From NCBI RefSeq assembly GCF_000143415.4, contig NW_003314314.1, forward strand, positions 741,443-805,442: a DNA stretch of 64,000 nt, read 5' to 3'. Source of the DNA: Selaginella moellendorffii. Its lineage: Eukaryota; Streptophyta; Lycopodiopsida; Selaginellales; Selaginellaceae. The notes beneath the pieces are model-generated. The model worked only from the letters and a program-made list of their open reading frames with translations, made no database searches and had not been told where the DNA came from. This document shows positions 1-11,898 of this stretch, one piece after another (position 1 is the first letter of the stretch; the number at the start of each line of letters is the position of its first letter). Made by a program: the position numbers and the translations under genes.

Positions 1-104
1 GGCTCTCAACCAAGAACAAGAACAATTTCTCTTTGCAGCAGCAACAGTCAAATAGTGGAGGGGAGACTGCTGCTGCTGGTGCTGCTGGTGCCACCCAATG
101 TTAG
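1..104 (+). CDS. C-terminal end of an unidentified protein (partial)
   Basis: One reading frame (codons beginning at position 3) is open from the window edge to a TAG at 102-104. It encodes about 33 residues, rich in Asn, Gln, Ser, Gly and Ala, with a QQQQ run and an alanine/glycine tail. Such low-complexity tails are common at the C-terminus of plant transcription factors, but no domain is visible here and the family cannot be named. The downstream 300 bp is T-rich and contains a duplicated phrase (tgt/cttgtatg.tatgtggagtgttttctc, about 255-312), consistent with a 3' UTR. That this is a terminal exon is an inference from the open frame and composition only. Confidence 0.35.
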   Translation, partial: LSTKNKNNFSLQQQQSNSGGETAAAGAAGATQC

Positions 105-2022
105 GCTGGCCGCCTTCACTACCCTTGCTCTCAACTCTTTCTCTCTCATTTTATAAGACAACTGTTGGAATCCTGCACCAAGTATATATAATATTATTAT
201 ATATTTCCTAGTTTTCTGTTCTGGTTGCAGTTTAAAATTCCAAATTCAGGACTCTTGTATGATATGTGGAGTGTTTTCTCTTTCTTGTATGCTATGTGGA
301 GTGTTTTCTCTCTGCTGTGCATGGCTGCCAACGTTTTTAAAGAGCCCCCCTCCTCCCACCTGTGGAAAGGAAGTTAGGGATGTGGCTGAAATTGGCCTGT
401 TATTGTTGTTTGTTTGTTTGCTTCTAGCCTAGTGGTCCACCTTTTGACCGCACCCCTCCCCACCCTTTTGTTTTGCTTGCATTATTCTTACCTTTTATCG
501 CCACAACTGCTAGCCATGCAAACAAAGATCTCAGGAGAAAAAGAGGTGTGTGTTTTGTGATTGAGATGAAATGAGAGAGAGAGGCCCCAGCCAGCCAAGC
601 AATAGCTCCATTCATTCAATTCAAATCTTTTGGGCATTCTTTACCACCTTTTTGCAACATCTGACCGGGCGCGTCCGTACCGTGGATCTGGGTCCGGGAT
701 TCAGCACGCCCATCGAAAGTGAGATGGTTGACGACGAGGGGAAGAATACTGAGCATCTGGATTGCCCTGAAATTTTGGGAGTGATGCGATCTTGGTGGTG
801 GTGTATTTCCACAAGCTTTTCCTTTAGGTGGAGGCGGGTGAAAAAGTCTCTCGCCCAAAATTCAACAGGCTGGAAAGGCAACGAGTTCTCAGCCTTCCAA
901 GAACTTGAGATGACAAAAGTATACGGAAGAGGAAGAATTTCCAGCTCCATGCTCGTTTACGTTTCGTTCGTTCTATCCATCCATCAATCAATCAAGCCAT
1001 CCAAGGTAGAGATTTGGGCACAAATGTGGTAAGAAAAAGGTGGTGCGGCTGGCTTTTCATTGCATTCTAGGCAGCTACTAGCTGCTAGCCAGCTACAAGA
1101 ATTCATGTAAAGCGCAAAAAAAAAAAAAAAAAAACAAAAAAAAAAGAGAGTGGTCACTTCATTTGTTTTGTCCTTGCCTCTTTTTTCTTCGATTTCGTCC
1201 CCAACGGGCAGCGAAAATTCGTCCCCTAGCTAACCTAAAATCTACGCATCAATCAAATCTAGAAGCCCTCTCGCACCAGGAATATCCCTCCACGTTTTGA
1301 AATTCAAAGGCTCTGGCGCGCGCGCGAAGTGCGGGGATTGGATGATCGATCGAATCGAATTCTTCCCGGCGAGTGAGGCGAGTGGAGGAGAGGAGAGGAG
1401 AGTGGAGTGGAGCGAGTGAAATCGACCCACACGACTTTGGAGTGGGCGCGGCAATGATTAATCATTGAATACAGGGAGATTTTCCCAGCCGGAGGTACAA
1501 GGCATGGCGGCCAGAAGTGCCCAGAAAGAGCAACAAGCAACGACGAACAAGGAACAAAGGAACGGAAAAAGCAACACGGCAGATAGCGCAGCACACGCAG
1601 CTAGTGCTAGAAGAGCCAAAAAAGATAGAGAAAGCAAAAGCAAAACAAAACACCCCCCCAAGATCTGGACAGACAAAGCCTGCGCAGGGAGGAAAGCAAA
1701 GAAAAGGAGAAATTTCATCATCGCTCACTACGTCTCTCAGATCCCCTCGTTGTCTCTCGCGAGAAAAAGCTACTCCATGCGTGCTCAAAGGAGGGAGAAA
1801 AAGAATTTCAAAGGAAAAAGGAACAAAGAAGAACAAAAGGAGACAAGAAAAAAAAATCACCACCTTCGCTGCAAATCTACAAACAATGTTAGCCGCTACT
1901 CTTCTCCGGAACCAATTCGCGCATCCATCATCCAATCCTCTTCTCGCCCAATTCCCAGCTCTCGATGGAGAAAATCTCCACGACCCAAGGCCCAAAATCC
2001 TTCCAGGACCCAGGGCGCTCTC
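105..2022. other. Intergenic / 3' flank, no gene supported
   Basis: No frame here shows a recognisable domain or a consistent splice pattern. The stretch holds a poly(A) run near 1117-1138 and purine-rich low-complexity DNA (about 1500-1860). The open frames crossing it are short, or are antisense shadows of the auxin-receptor gene that ends at 2023. The 3' UTR of that gene presumably lies in the last few hundred bases. Confidence 0.6.
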
Positions 2023-4664
2023 CTAGATGCTCGAATTGGACGTGCCCACCGCGGCGCCGCGCACCCACCGCCAAAAGTACTCCCCGCCGCGCAGCCCAAT
2101 GACGCTGGGCGGGCGGTCGCTCCTCGCGCTCGCCATCACCGTACGGTAGACGTACAGCATATCCACCGTATATTCGTCCTCCGTGCTCTCCTTGACGAGC
2201 TCCACGTTGAGCCACGGCAGCTTCTTGGACAGCTCGTCGCAGCCCGCGATGCTCACCCGGCAGCCCGAGAGCCAGAGGAAGCGCATCGTCTCGTAGCGCT
2301 CCAGCCCCGCCAGGAGCGCGCGATCGCCAAACGGGCAGTCGCGGATCTCCAGCTTGCGGATCTTGGTGCATCCCCGGAACACCGCCTCCAAGCCCACATC
2401 GCTGTCCGCCGCGAACGCCACCGAGAGCGTCTCCACGTTCTTGCCGAATTCGCCGATGTACTGGAAGGCGCGATCGGTGAGCAGGCCCGAGACCGCGAGG
2501 CGCTTGAGGTCCTTGCAGTTCTTGACGATGGCGCCGAATCCCTCGTCCAGCGGCTCGCCCGTGACGTGATCCGGCTGCCGGGTGGTGATGATGCACAGGC
2601 GGAAGCGGCGCATCTTGGAGCAGGCGCGCGACATGGCGGTGATGGCCGAGTTCGTCATCCGGCGGCAGAAGTAGAGGATCGAGGAGAGGTTGGCGCAGCC
2701 CTCGGAGATGGCGAGCAGGCCTTGCTCGGTCACCACGCCGACGCCCTCGTGATCCGCCGGGAACACCCGGAGCTCGCGAAGATCCTTGCAGGTGTTGGCC
2801 ACGGTGCGCAGCCCGGCGTCCTCGACATTGTCCTGGAGCTGCGACCAGGGGAGAAAAGCAAAAGTGAGATGAATGGATCATGGATCGATCGATCGAGAGA
2901 ATGCATGGGCTTTTTGACTGGGTCGATCGAGAGCGAGCGAGAGGCTGCTTGCCTCCATTCGTGAGCGAATGAGTCGCAAGCAATCATGATGCAAGAGAAG
3001 AGATGCCAATGGCCATGCCATGCCACACCAGCAAAAACCGAAAAAGCAAAAAGGAGCAAAAGTCAGAGAGGCTCGCATGTTCATTGTTCAGAATCAAACT
3101 ATCACGCAGAAGGGGAAAAAAAAAAAAAACGAGAAAAGAAAAGAGAGAACACCAGAGAAGGGGACAGCCACAAATCGACCTGGAGACGACCCAAGAGGCA
3201 AAACTCAGCGCAACCCAGCTCGTGATTCCCGCGGCCGGGTATAACCCATCAAGGAAATCGCGAATGCACGCCCGTAGCAAGGAGCCCACGATCGAGATCA
3301 CACCCAACCAAAAAGAAACGAAAAAAAAAACAAAAACACCGCACAAAAGCAGGGGATCACATACCATCAATGCACGCACACGAACACTACTACTACTACT
3401 AAAACCTCGCCTCGATCGATCAATCACCATGGAGCAACAAAGACGCCATAGAACCATGAAAAATCCAAGAGCGAGAGCGAGAGAGACTTACCCACAACCT
3501 CTGGAGCTTGTGGCAGTGGCTGAGCAGCTGGAGGAGATCCGCGTTGCGGAGGTTGGCGTAGCTGAGGTTGAGCGAGAGGAGGTTGAGGCAAACCGGGTAG
3601 AGCGCGATGAGACACGGCGGCTCCGCCTCCCAGATCCCGGACAAGCTCTGCAGCTTGGTGCAACTCGCGAGACACGCACTCAGGTCCTGAATCCGCTCCC
3701 ACTGAATCATCTCCTGCTGCTCCGGAGCCGGCTGCGGCTGCACCTGCACCTGCACCTGCATCTGCGCCTGAAGCTGCTGCGGAAGCGGAAGCGGAAGCCC
3801 ACCTACGCCAACTGCTCCGCCGCCGTTAAGGTTCCCGATGCCGCTCATCGAGCCCGTGCCCAGATCCGTGAGCTGCGGCCCGCAGCGCTGGAGCAGCTTC
3901 TGCAATTGCCACAGCGCCACCTTTTTGTTGAGGCCCAGGCTCCGGAGCTGCGGGTTGCGAGCGACCAGCGCGTCCAGGGCGTCGAAGTCCACGGCCGCGT
4001 CCAGGCAGGAGAAGTGGAGCGCCAGGAGCGAGGTTGTGGTGTCCGGGAAGGCGCTGATCCAGTCCACGCCGCTGTGATCCTCCACCAGGCTCTCCTGGAG
4101 GTTGAGCTCCTGCAAGTTCCTGGAGAGATCATCACGGCGACGGCGATGAGCATCCAATCAATCCGTCCAGAGGAGAGGAGATGCTTACCGGCAGTTCCTG
4201 GCGATGGAGGCGAGGCCCTTGGTGCTGAAGCCGTCGCAATTGTTAAGCACGATGACGCGGAAGCTTGGGAAGGAGGTGGCGAGGAGATCGAGCGCCTCGT
4301 CGCTCACGCACATCCGCTTGAGGCGGAGCTCCTCCAGCGGGAGCGACGCGTGCGCGAAGGTGACGATCCATGGCAGGAGATAGGCTCCCCAATGCGGGGG
4401 CAAGAGATTGAAATCCGCGAAGCGCGGCTTGCCCTTGAGCGTGAGGGAGCGCACCTTGGGGAAGCGTCGCGCGACGAGCTCCGGCGAGACCGAGTAGCAG
4501 TTGCCGATGAAGAGGTTGGCGCGGCTGGCGGCCTCGGCCTTGTACCACGACTTGCAGACGAGCGACACCGAGTTGCGATCGCGGTGGGAGGAGAGGAAGA
4601 CGAGGACGTGCTCGAGGATGTCGTCCGGGAACTCGTACACCATGTCTCGGGCGAAGCCTCTCAT
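2023..4664 (-). CDS. AFB4/5-like: TIR1/AFB auxin receptor F-box protein, AFB4/5 clade
   Basis: Three exons (4664-4189, 4119-3492, 2838-2023) close in frame to 639 aa. The first ATG after the stop-bounded frame is at 4664. Residues 11-50 are the F-box (SCF adaptor), followed by the leucine-rich repeats. Landmarks of the family are [46 protein letters not shown] and [10 protein letters not shown]. These keep the InsP6-binding basic residues and the auxin-pocket Arg and Ser (TIR1 R403 and S438). The pocket His of TIR1 (H78) is Arg81 here, as in the picloram-responsive AFB4/5 clade, and NHVTG-like [16 protein letters not shown] and AVSGLLTD also match AFB5 better than TIR1. It lacks the N-terminal extension of seed-plant AFB4/5. 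A Pro/Gln-rich insert with repeated QVQ sits in mid-LRR (exon 2). Expected role: nuclear auxin perception and Aux/IAA ubiquitination. Confidence 0.96.
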
Positions 4665-7600
4665 CAAAGCCCGGCGATTGGAAGCGATCTAGCTTGAAGA
4701 GTGGGGGTGGAGAAACAGGGGAGTGGTGGATCAATCGGCGGGATTTGGCGCGTGGGTTCGCGACTGGAGGGCTGCTCCTGGCGATTGGGAGGATTTTAGA
4801 GCGACCCAAGTCCTTATCTCCAGCTGTTCTTGTCTCCTGGCAGGACCCATCAAGACCAAATCCCTCTCGCTCTCTCGCTCTTCCAAGTTGCGCTTGAATC
4901 CACCAGCGTCCGTGTCTCTCCCCGGCCGCGATCTAGCTAAGCGCAGCTATGGCCGCGTGGGATCCCTTGGAACCCCCGACCACCAGCACAAGCCACAGCG
5001 CGCTTGTTCTTTGCTTGTTCTTCCGTCTCTCCTTTATCCCCTCCCTCCCCTGTTCTTCTTGCGCTCGCTCGTCGGTGACGCCCACTGTATCAGACACCTA
5101 TTCGCTGCTGGTGATCCGTCCTCCTCATCCATTCTCGCCATTCCCGCCGGGTCAAAGCGCCCAGATCGCCGAATCCATCCCCTCCATCGCCGCAAGAACG
5201 ACCACCCGATCAAAATCAATCAATCAGCCCATCTCCGCTTTCCTTGTCTTCCCTCTCCAGGATCGAGGAGAAGAACTCTCTAGCTAGCACCAATTTCTTG
5301 GCTCTCGCTCGCATCGCTCGCTCTCTCGCGACTCGCGAGCGACAAAAAAAAAAACATAAGAAAAAACACACACACTCACACACACACGGCCTTGATTTCG
5401 AGCACACACTAAACTGGATTTGCGTCAAATCTTGGGGTACGCTTGGCTGTCGGATTTGAGAGCGCGACTGACGTCCGCCGGCCACCCGCCTCGTATAAAG
5501 CGGGAAAACGGACCGTATCTCGCATTAACCACGCCGTAGCGTACTGCTCTACATACAGCCCTAAGCACCTGGCGAATATTCGGGTTTGCGCTGGTCAAGC
5601 CCTTGACCGCATATTCCGCCAAAGATGCGCCCCTCTAAATGGCCCATCATAAATTTTTGTGCCACGTTGGTACTTGGAAAAGTAGCCGTAGCATTGTGCA
5701 TGATCATCATCAGCCAACGTACTTACTATCATTCGGGCGAGAAAATAAAAGGAAAATACCCCAAGGTGTTTTGCCTGCTATGGTTAAGATTTGGTAGAGA
5801 TTTTTATTTCTTTTTAGAAGTTTGCTTCGCGGATCCCCCATTCAGGCTCGATCAGGCATGTCGGCGTCTCATTTAAATCGCTGTTCTAGCCTGCTTTAGT
5901 TCGTGTCTCGAGTTTTATGATCCGATCGGTGTAAGTAGCTGCTAACTTTGAGATGAAATGTCCACTCTCGGATCAGCTCAACTCGATGCGATGCGAAGAC
6001 AATGCTGCGCTAAACTCGCTCGTTCGTCCTAGAAATCCAAAAGGGGTACTTTTACCGCGTAAGTTTTTCCGTGTAGCGAAGCTCGCGCTCGCAGTCCTTT
6101 CAATCGATTTAACAATCGATCTTGTTGCAGAGGCAGCAGCGGCGGAGATATCTGCATGAGAGCCAAGCAAAAAACTCGTGAGTGCAGTGAGACTCGACGA
6201 AATCATGCTTACCAGTGCCACAACTCCATAGTTTAGCTTTAAAAAACCTACCTCGATCGATGGCTGATAGATGGGCAGAACGTTTTTCTCGCCCAGCCAT
6301 GGCGGACCAGAAGCTAGCTCCTCTCCTTTGCCTCTCTGCCAAAGCCGTGCCTTGTGTGAGTGAGACGAAGAACGAAGAAGATGGAAGCAAAAGGAGTGAT
6401 AGCTTACTTATTTACTCGCTCCTCCTTTCAAGGCACGATGAAAAATGATATCTTATGATCGCTGCTGCTACCTCTGATTCCTGGAGTCTCTGCTCGCTCG
6501 CTGCTCGCATTTCTGTGCATGGCGATCAATGCAATGCCTCTTTCCAGTCTGGACTGATCCAACTCCGATCTGATTGATCGTTTGATTCTTCCGAAATCCC
6601 TCCAGGAAATAAAAACTCTCCCCTCGCCATAGGTGGTGGGGAGGAGCTTGTGTATTCCTTCACTTTCTCCAGTTGCTATATATACATACCTCTTCCTTTT
6701 GCGCTGGTCAGTGGTGGTGGATGATTGATATAAAAACCTTGCATGGTTTTTCTTTGCGCTCGCCTCGATTTCTGAGACAAAATCGACAAAAGTAAGTGAG
6801 GAATCCAACAGCAGCAGCGACTCTAAACGCAAATCCCTCTAGCTAAGCTAAAGAATGCTTGTTTATTTTTGTGATCTTCTCGGAGCACGAGGATCATGAC
6901 GAGTAACTCTCATGATCTCCTCTCGCTGGTTTGATCCCAAGCACTAGATGGGTCGTGAGAGAATCGAGCAGTGACGCTACATACCTTGGATCCGAGGACG
7001 AGCGCCATGACCCAGCAGCGTCGTCATCGCGAGGGACCAGCGATTATAGCCGAAAACCCTGCCAACATTTTAACACGCTCTCAAGTTTTTGCATAAACAA
7101 AACTTCTTACGGAAAAGCGCGAGCAAACAAGAAGAAGAAGCGTCGATTACTTTATTCCCTGCGGCTTTTGCTTCTCAGGAATGATTGAAGCGAAGCTTCT
7201 TTCCTTCGCAGAGAGAAAAAGATATAAAAAAACGAAAGGAAAAACAAATTTTTAGACGAAGATGAGGAAGAAAGAAGAAGAACCTCGCATTGAAACAATG
7301 ATTGTGTTCGTATGAGAACTTGCATCGTCTCGTCGCCAAGGAGAAATAATTTAATCTTCTTTCTCCCAGCGAATAAACTCCGCTTTTCTCTTTCGTCTAG
7401 CGGCTGTTCATGATGGTCCAGATTTAATTCCGGTGCTCCATTTGTGGTAGCTGCTTTTTTGACTTGGATAAACAAATACTTCCACCCCAAAGTTGCTGCG
7501 TTCATCTGGGAGATTTTCGTGCAAGACCAATGGGAGGAAAAAGCGAAAGCTCTCTGTGAAATGCAGCAGCAAAAATATACGAATCAATCAAGCAATCAAT

Positions 7601-7686
7601 GCCGAATTGAAAAAGTCGCTCGCGTACCTCTGAGAAGTTTGTTTCTTTTTTCTTTCTATTGCCTGTTCCTTTTTCTCCATTGGCAA
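4665..7686. other. Upstream region of the auxin receptor and intergenic DNA
   Basis: About 4665-5400 is CT-rich, without a domain-bearing frame, and is likely the promoter and 5' UTR of the receptor gene on the minus strand. A CA/A-rich low-complexity stretch lies at 5344-5388. Around 5460-5640 the composition changes (GC-rich, with a short minus-strand frame), but nothing recognisable is encoded. From 5970 to 7010 on the minus strand there are several intron-like GT...AG intervals about 60 bp long, without a protein I can identify. The remainder up to 7686 includes the 3' UTR of PLGG1. Confidence 0.5.
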
Positions 7687-9735
7687 CTAACCGGCCAGAG
7701 CGACGAGGCTTTGCTGGACAACGGGAACTGCGGCCACCACCGACGAGATTATTCCCGTGAGAGCATAAGCTATCGCACAAAACGGTAGTGCCTCGGGTTC
7801 TTTTGCGGATAGCGCTGCAGTGCCTAATCCATGAGCACTGGCAAGAAGAAAAAGAAGAAGAAGGATCAGGACGATGATGAGACATTAAAGTTCACGCATT
7901 TTAAAATGCAAACCTGGAAGCTGTAGCCATCCCTCTAGCAATCGGATCGTCCAGTTCGAGCTTATCCATTAATGTCTGCGCGAAGTTTGCTCCGACAAGA
8001 CCGGTCAACACCACAACTGCTGCTGTCAACGATTGATTTTGAGCTGTAGAAAATACCTGCGAGCTTACAAAACGATTCAATAGCAGGATAAAGTGAAAAG
8101 CAAACCTTCGAGTAGAGACGAGATTGGCAGCGCTAAAGCAACAGTAACACATCTCGGTACTATAGCTCGAGTGAATTGTCCGTCCAGGCCGAGGACTCGT
8201 CCAGCTGCTGCGGTGGAATACAGAGAAAAAAGCGACGATGCAATAACTGCTGAAAAAATCTCCGCGGCGTGCCTCTTGACAAGCTGAGTTTGGAAGAAAC
8301 AAATTACTCTAAGTGAATGAACGAACGAGTCATATAAGATCTTACAGAAACGTCACCTTTCTTTGACGAAACATCGAGAACGAGAAAGAGAGAATCACCG
8401 AACCAAGAAATCCCATGAGCAAGTCACCGGCACCAGGATCCCTAGGATTCTTTGTCAAATAAGCTCCTGACAAAGAGGAATTTGACAAAACACGAATAAG
8501 TTGCAAAACAGGTTGCACAGGAAGTGTACCTAGTATTGATTCGAATCCTCTTTGCGTGAAAAGGCCGAGCAAGAACGCGGCCAGGTCTGCAGCTATAGCA
8601 CAGCACACAATCGGATGGAGCACCTTCTTAAGATCCGCTGGGAAGCTACAGCAGACAATGAAACAAAAAGTCGGTTAGAACTAAAGTTGGACGAGCAAAC
8701 CTTGAGCCCAGCATATATCCGAGAACAGTTGCTGCAAGTAGAAAAGGCAGCGCTGTTGCTGGAAATGATCCAAGAGCCCCGGGAGACAAAACCGCTAGAC
8801 CAAACGACAATACAAACACGATGGACCAGGTTGTTATCTCTTTCGCTGTGAATGGAGCAGGCTTTGGAGTCGGCTCCGTGGGCTCTAGCTTGGTTCGAAC
8901 GATTCCCCTGACAGCCACCGCAGTGTATCCCGCCACAGCCAAAGTTGCAGCCCATCCAAAAACTGCCAAGGAACAAACCATATCAGTAATGCCAAAACTT
9001 GAAACAGTTCTTTTATCTTACCGAGAATGGCACCAATCTTTGCACCAGCGGACGCAGGAATACCTTTGGTTGCAAGTGGAATGACGACCAAGGAAGGCAC
9101 ATAAAAAAGTGGCAGCCATCTTTGTATGAACGTGATCGCTGGAGAAAAAAAGGAGACCACCGACGCAGCCGAGTCGGGTGATGCCGCGTCCAAAACGTTG
9201 AGGATGACGAAGATGCAAAACATCCCAAACAACGCACTTGGAAACTTTATCGACGCTGAAACGAAGAGTTTCTTGAGTAGCTTATCCAGTCCCAGGAAAA
9301 TTCCCAGTGACACTCCCAGATGAGCCACCTACATTCGCAAGAAAACTTCAGTACTTCGAAAACTTGGCCGATAGAAAAAAGAAAACGAAAACGAAAAACT
9401 GGATCTACCTAGGACAAAAACTCAAAAGATCTTACTCAGATCTCTCAACATAGAAGAAAGATTACTTGCGTGAGTGCCAGAGAAGAAGCTCTCCCTTCTC
9501 CACTGTTGTGTCCTTCGGTGCTCGAGGATCTTCGCACGAGAACGAGACGACGATTTCTTCCCGAGAGCGCAAGTAAGTTACTCTGGATGTCCATTCCTCC
9601 ACCACCACCAAGTCTCGAGAGAAGAACACGACCAGTGCCACTTCGATTTCCAGGCTCGCAGGTATTTCTCTTCCATTTCTCCGGAGGATGGCAGCTCGGG
9701 CGAGGAGATCTGAGACTTAAACTCAGCAATGCCAT
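7687..9735 (-). CDS. PLGG1: Plastidial glycolate/glycerate translocator (LrgB family)
   Basis: Eight exons (9735-9466, 9328-9022, 8962-8701, 8645-8530, 8466-8357, 8283-8106, 8043-7914, 7837-7687) join without a frame break to 417 aa. Residues 1-90 are Arg/Ser-rich and look like a chloroplast transit peptide. The body is a multi-pass membrane protein with the plant PLGG1 signatures IKFPSALFGMFCIF, RWLPLFYVPSLVV, GAGDLLMGFLGSVILSF, LVKRHAAEIF, AAVVVLTGLVGANF and GLGTAALSAKEPEALPFC. In plants this inner-envelope carrier exports glycolate and imports glycerate in photorespiration. The ATG at 9735 is the only one before the conserved body. It is head to head with the next gene across 234 bp, so the two may share a promoter. 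All introns are short (37-83 bp). Confidence 0.97.
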
Positions 9736-9969
9736 CGAATCTACGTACCAATCGGCTACCAGGGATCCACTGTTCTTCCCGTCTCTTATCTCGTGAAGCC
9801 CAGACCTGTGGAAGAAAAAAATTCTTCTATCTTAAAAAACCACCCAATAAAACCATGCCACTTCTTTTGTCGGGACCACGACACATACCTTTAAGTGTAA
9901 CCGAAGGAAAAAAAGAGAAACCCTTGCTCCTCCTCTGCGATCGATCGGTCGCTCCAGCTCCATCGATTG
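9736..9969. promoter_or_regulatory. Shared divergent promoter, PLGG1 / LEA_2 gene
   Basis: Only 234 bp separate the two start codons, which point away from each other. Both promoters and 5' UTRs must fit in or overlap this interval. No individual element is assigned. Confidence 0.6.
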
Positions 9970-11116
9970 ATGCGAATGGCGCTGGCGGGGATCGCCGCGG
10001 CGGGAGCTATGGCAGCCGGGGGAGTGGCGCTGTGGAAATTCCGGCCCAAGGATCCCATCTTCGAGGTAACCTCGATCGAATTCAAGGGATTCCAGATGCG
10101 CTTCTGCACGGATTCGCCGATGCTCATGGCGGTGATCGATGTGGAGCTGGTGCTGAGCATCAGCGTCACCAATCCCAACGTCGCGCCGATTGAGTACACG
10201 AGCACTACCATGGACATCTTCTACCACGACACACTTCTAGGGCAAGCCAAGGTGAGTTCTACTATACTTTCTATAGCTTTCTTCGTTCTTCCAAAAGAAT
10301 GTCAAGGCGTGCTAGATCTTTTTTTTTTTCTTTGTCTTGATCAAATCAATGCTTTGAGATGGCAGCCAGCATTTTTTCGTTAGATCATCCATCACTCCTG
10401 TCAAGAACTGTTCTAGATTGAGAACACTGTAGAAACAAGTTATTCACAAGGAAAAACTATGAAAAACAATCGTGACCAATCAAGATCTCGATTGTTCACG
10501 ATTGCTCATAGTTTTTCCTCGTGAATATCTTGTTTCTTCGATTAAGGAATTGCTACATTGTTTTCCTCGTGAATTGCCTGTTTCTTTGATCAAGTAATTG
10601 CTACATTGTCTTGGTTCGCATGAATAGCACTCCAATCTCTTCTTCTTCAAATTTGAGCTAGAAATCTAAACTTCCGTAGAAATCGAGAGCTTGGAAGTTC
10701 TTCCAGAGCTCGAGAGCGTGCATTCACGTCTAAACAACCAAAAAAAAAAAAAAACTTTATTTTTTTTCTTCCAGGTTGACGAAGGCAGCCAGGAGGCCGA
10801 TTCCACCAAAATCCTGCGCGTCCCCGCCAAGCTCGATGGCCTCCAAGTCACGAACCACGTCAAGGATCTCATCAAAGACGTGTATAATCGCGAGATGCTG
10901 CTCCACTCCACCGTCACGATCTGCGGCGCCGCCAGAGTCTGGAAATGGCGCCACAAATTCGAGGTTTGTCGGCTCAATTCATCGCGCTCAAATCTCCCAA
11001 TCGCGCTGGTCTTCCAGGTTCACGTCGACAGCGACATCAAGGTCGATCCAATCTACCTCGACGTGATCGAGCAGGAGAATCGCGTCCATATGGAAATGCC
11101 GCTGGTGGCGGGATGA
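9970..11116 (+). CDS. LEA_2 (NHL/hydroxyproline-rich-like) protein
   Basis: Three exons (9970-10251, 10775-10963, 11018-11116) give 189 aa. An Ala/Gly-rich hydrophobic N-terminus (about residues 3-20) could be a membrane anchor or signal. It is followed by a single LEA_2 domain with the typical plant pattern MLMAVIDVELVLSISVTNPN, then an LLGQAKVDEGS turn, and a C-terminal half ending in VHVDSDIKVDPIYLDV. Relatives are annotated as late embryogenesis abundant hydroxyproline-rich glycoproteins with poorly known, often stress- or membrane-related roles. I infer no specific function. Intron 1 is unusually long for this window (523 bp) and holds a hairpin and a tandem duplication. The start is the first ATG in the open frame (10 bp after an in-frame stretch with no earlier ATG). 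Confidence 0.9.
10431..10537. repeat. Long imperfect inverted repeat (hairpin) in an intron
   Basis: The left arm beginning at 10431 (agaaacaagttattcacaag...) is the near-perfect reverse complement of the right arm ending at 10537 (...cgtgaatatcttgtttct). Arms of about 32 bp have two mismatches, and a second inner pairing (caatcgtga / tcacgattg) extends the stem. The loop is short. It lies inside intron 1 of the LEA_2 gene. It could be a miniature inverted-repeat element or a hairpin RNA source. Confidence 0.8.
10513..10608. repeat. 48-bp tandem duplication
   Basis: Two adjacent 48-bp copies, 10513-10560 and 10561-10608, both start ttttcctcgtgaat and end aattgctacattg, differing at about eight positions. 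The first copy overlaps the right arm of the hairpin. The repeat is therefore likely derived from the same element. Confidence 0.85.
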
Positions 11117-11898
11117 GAAGCTCTGTTTTTAGGGTTCTTGATAAATGTCACTCTGTTCTTAGGGATTTTGGTCCCCTGTTTCTAGGGCTATTGCGAGTTT
11201 CGCCGATCCAAGCGCGATTTCCACGAATTATTTTAGTGGGCTCGCAGCTGCCGGACAGCTGCGCGGACCCAATTGCCTGATTCCGCGCGCAACAGAGCAA
11301 AACAGGGCAGAATCTCGCAAGCCCAGGTGAGTGCAACGAAATGATTCACGGACGAACAACAACAGCAACCATAAGAACAAGGAAAAAGATGATGGAATTG
11401 TCGACGATCCATTCCATCGATGAGAGGATCGAGGCATTAAAAAAGCCTCTGGGGAATTTCGAGGGGCTGGTTTCTCGTTCGCGCTCTTGCCTGCCTCATA
11501 TCTCATCTCGTTTGATCTGTCTTGCGTGTACTTTGGCCAAAGAACATGTCCAAAAGAAACAAAGGTATTTATATATATTGTGTTGGTTGACCACTCTCCC
11601 CCTGTGTAGTCATGGTCCATGTCTCTCACTCAACACACTCAAAGAATATCTCTCTTATCTCACATATCACACACACAACACTCAAATCCTCACTCTGGGA
11701 TCCAAATCTCGGCTTTCCGATCGCTTGGGCAGCCGCAGCGCGCGATTTCCTTGGATGGGCAGCCGCGAATCGGGAGAATTCATCCCGAATTGCAGTAGAA
11801 TCGCAGCATCGGACCAGCGATGAACCAGAGCACTCGGGATTGTGCTTGATTCGTCCATCCATTCCCGTCGATCGATCGATTGGAGGTGGCGAGAGGTC
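11117..11898. other. Convergent 3' flanks, no gene
   Basis: This separates the LEA_2 stop (+) from the stop of the MAKR-like gene (-). The sequence contains an exact TTAGGGTTCTTG at 11129-11140 just after the LEA_2 stop, and CA/CT-rich stretches near 11630-11690. No coding frame is supported. Confidence 0.6.

Noticed and set aside
2272-2288. Possible miR393 target site in the auxin receptor gene (ETMRFLW codons)
   Set aside because: The codons coincide with the site used in seed-plant TIR1, but 4 of 17 bases differ from the perfect complement, and miR393 is not established in the likely host group.
1465-4697. Long plus-strand open frames of 499 and 564 codons
   Set aside because: They are antisense to the auxin-receptor exons, are rich in Arg/Glu/Leu, and show no domain. 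They are shadows of the GC-rich third positions.
5425-5640. GC-rich segment with a 65-residue minus-strand frame, considered as a retroelement remnant
   Set aside because: No reverse transcriptase, integrase or long terminal repeat features are visible.
5970-7010. Possible small spliced gene on the minus strand (MALVLGSK followed by several intron-like intervals)
   Set aside because: Several good GT-AG intervals about 60 bp long exist, but competing frames give different products and none resembles a known family. Too uncertain to call without transcripts.
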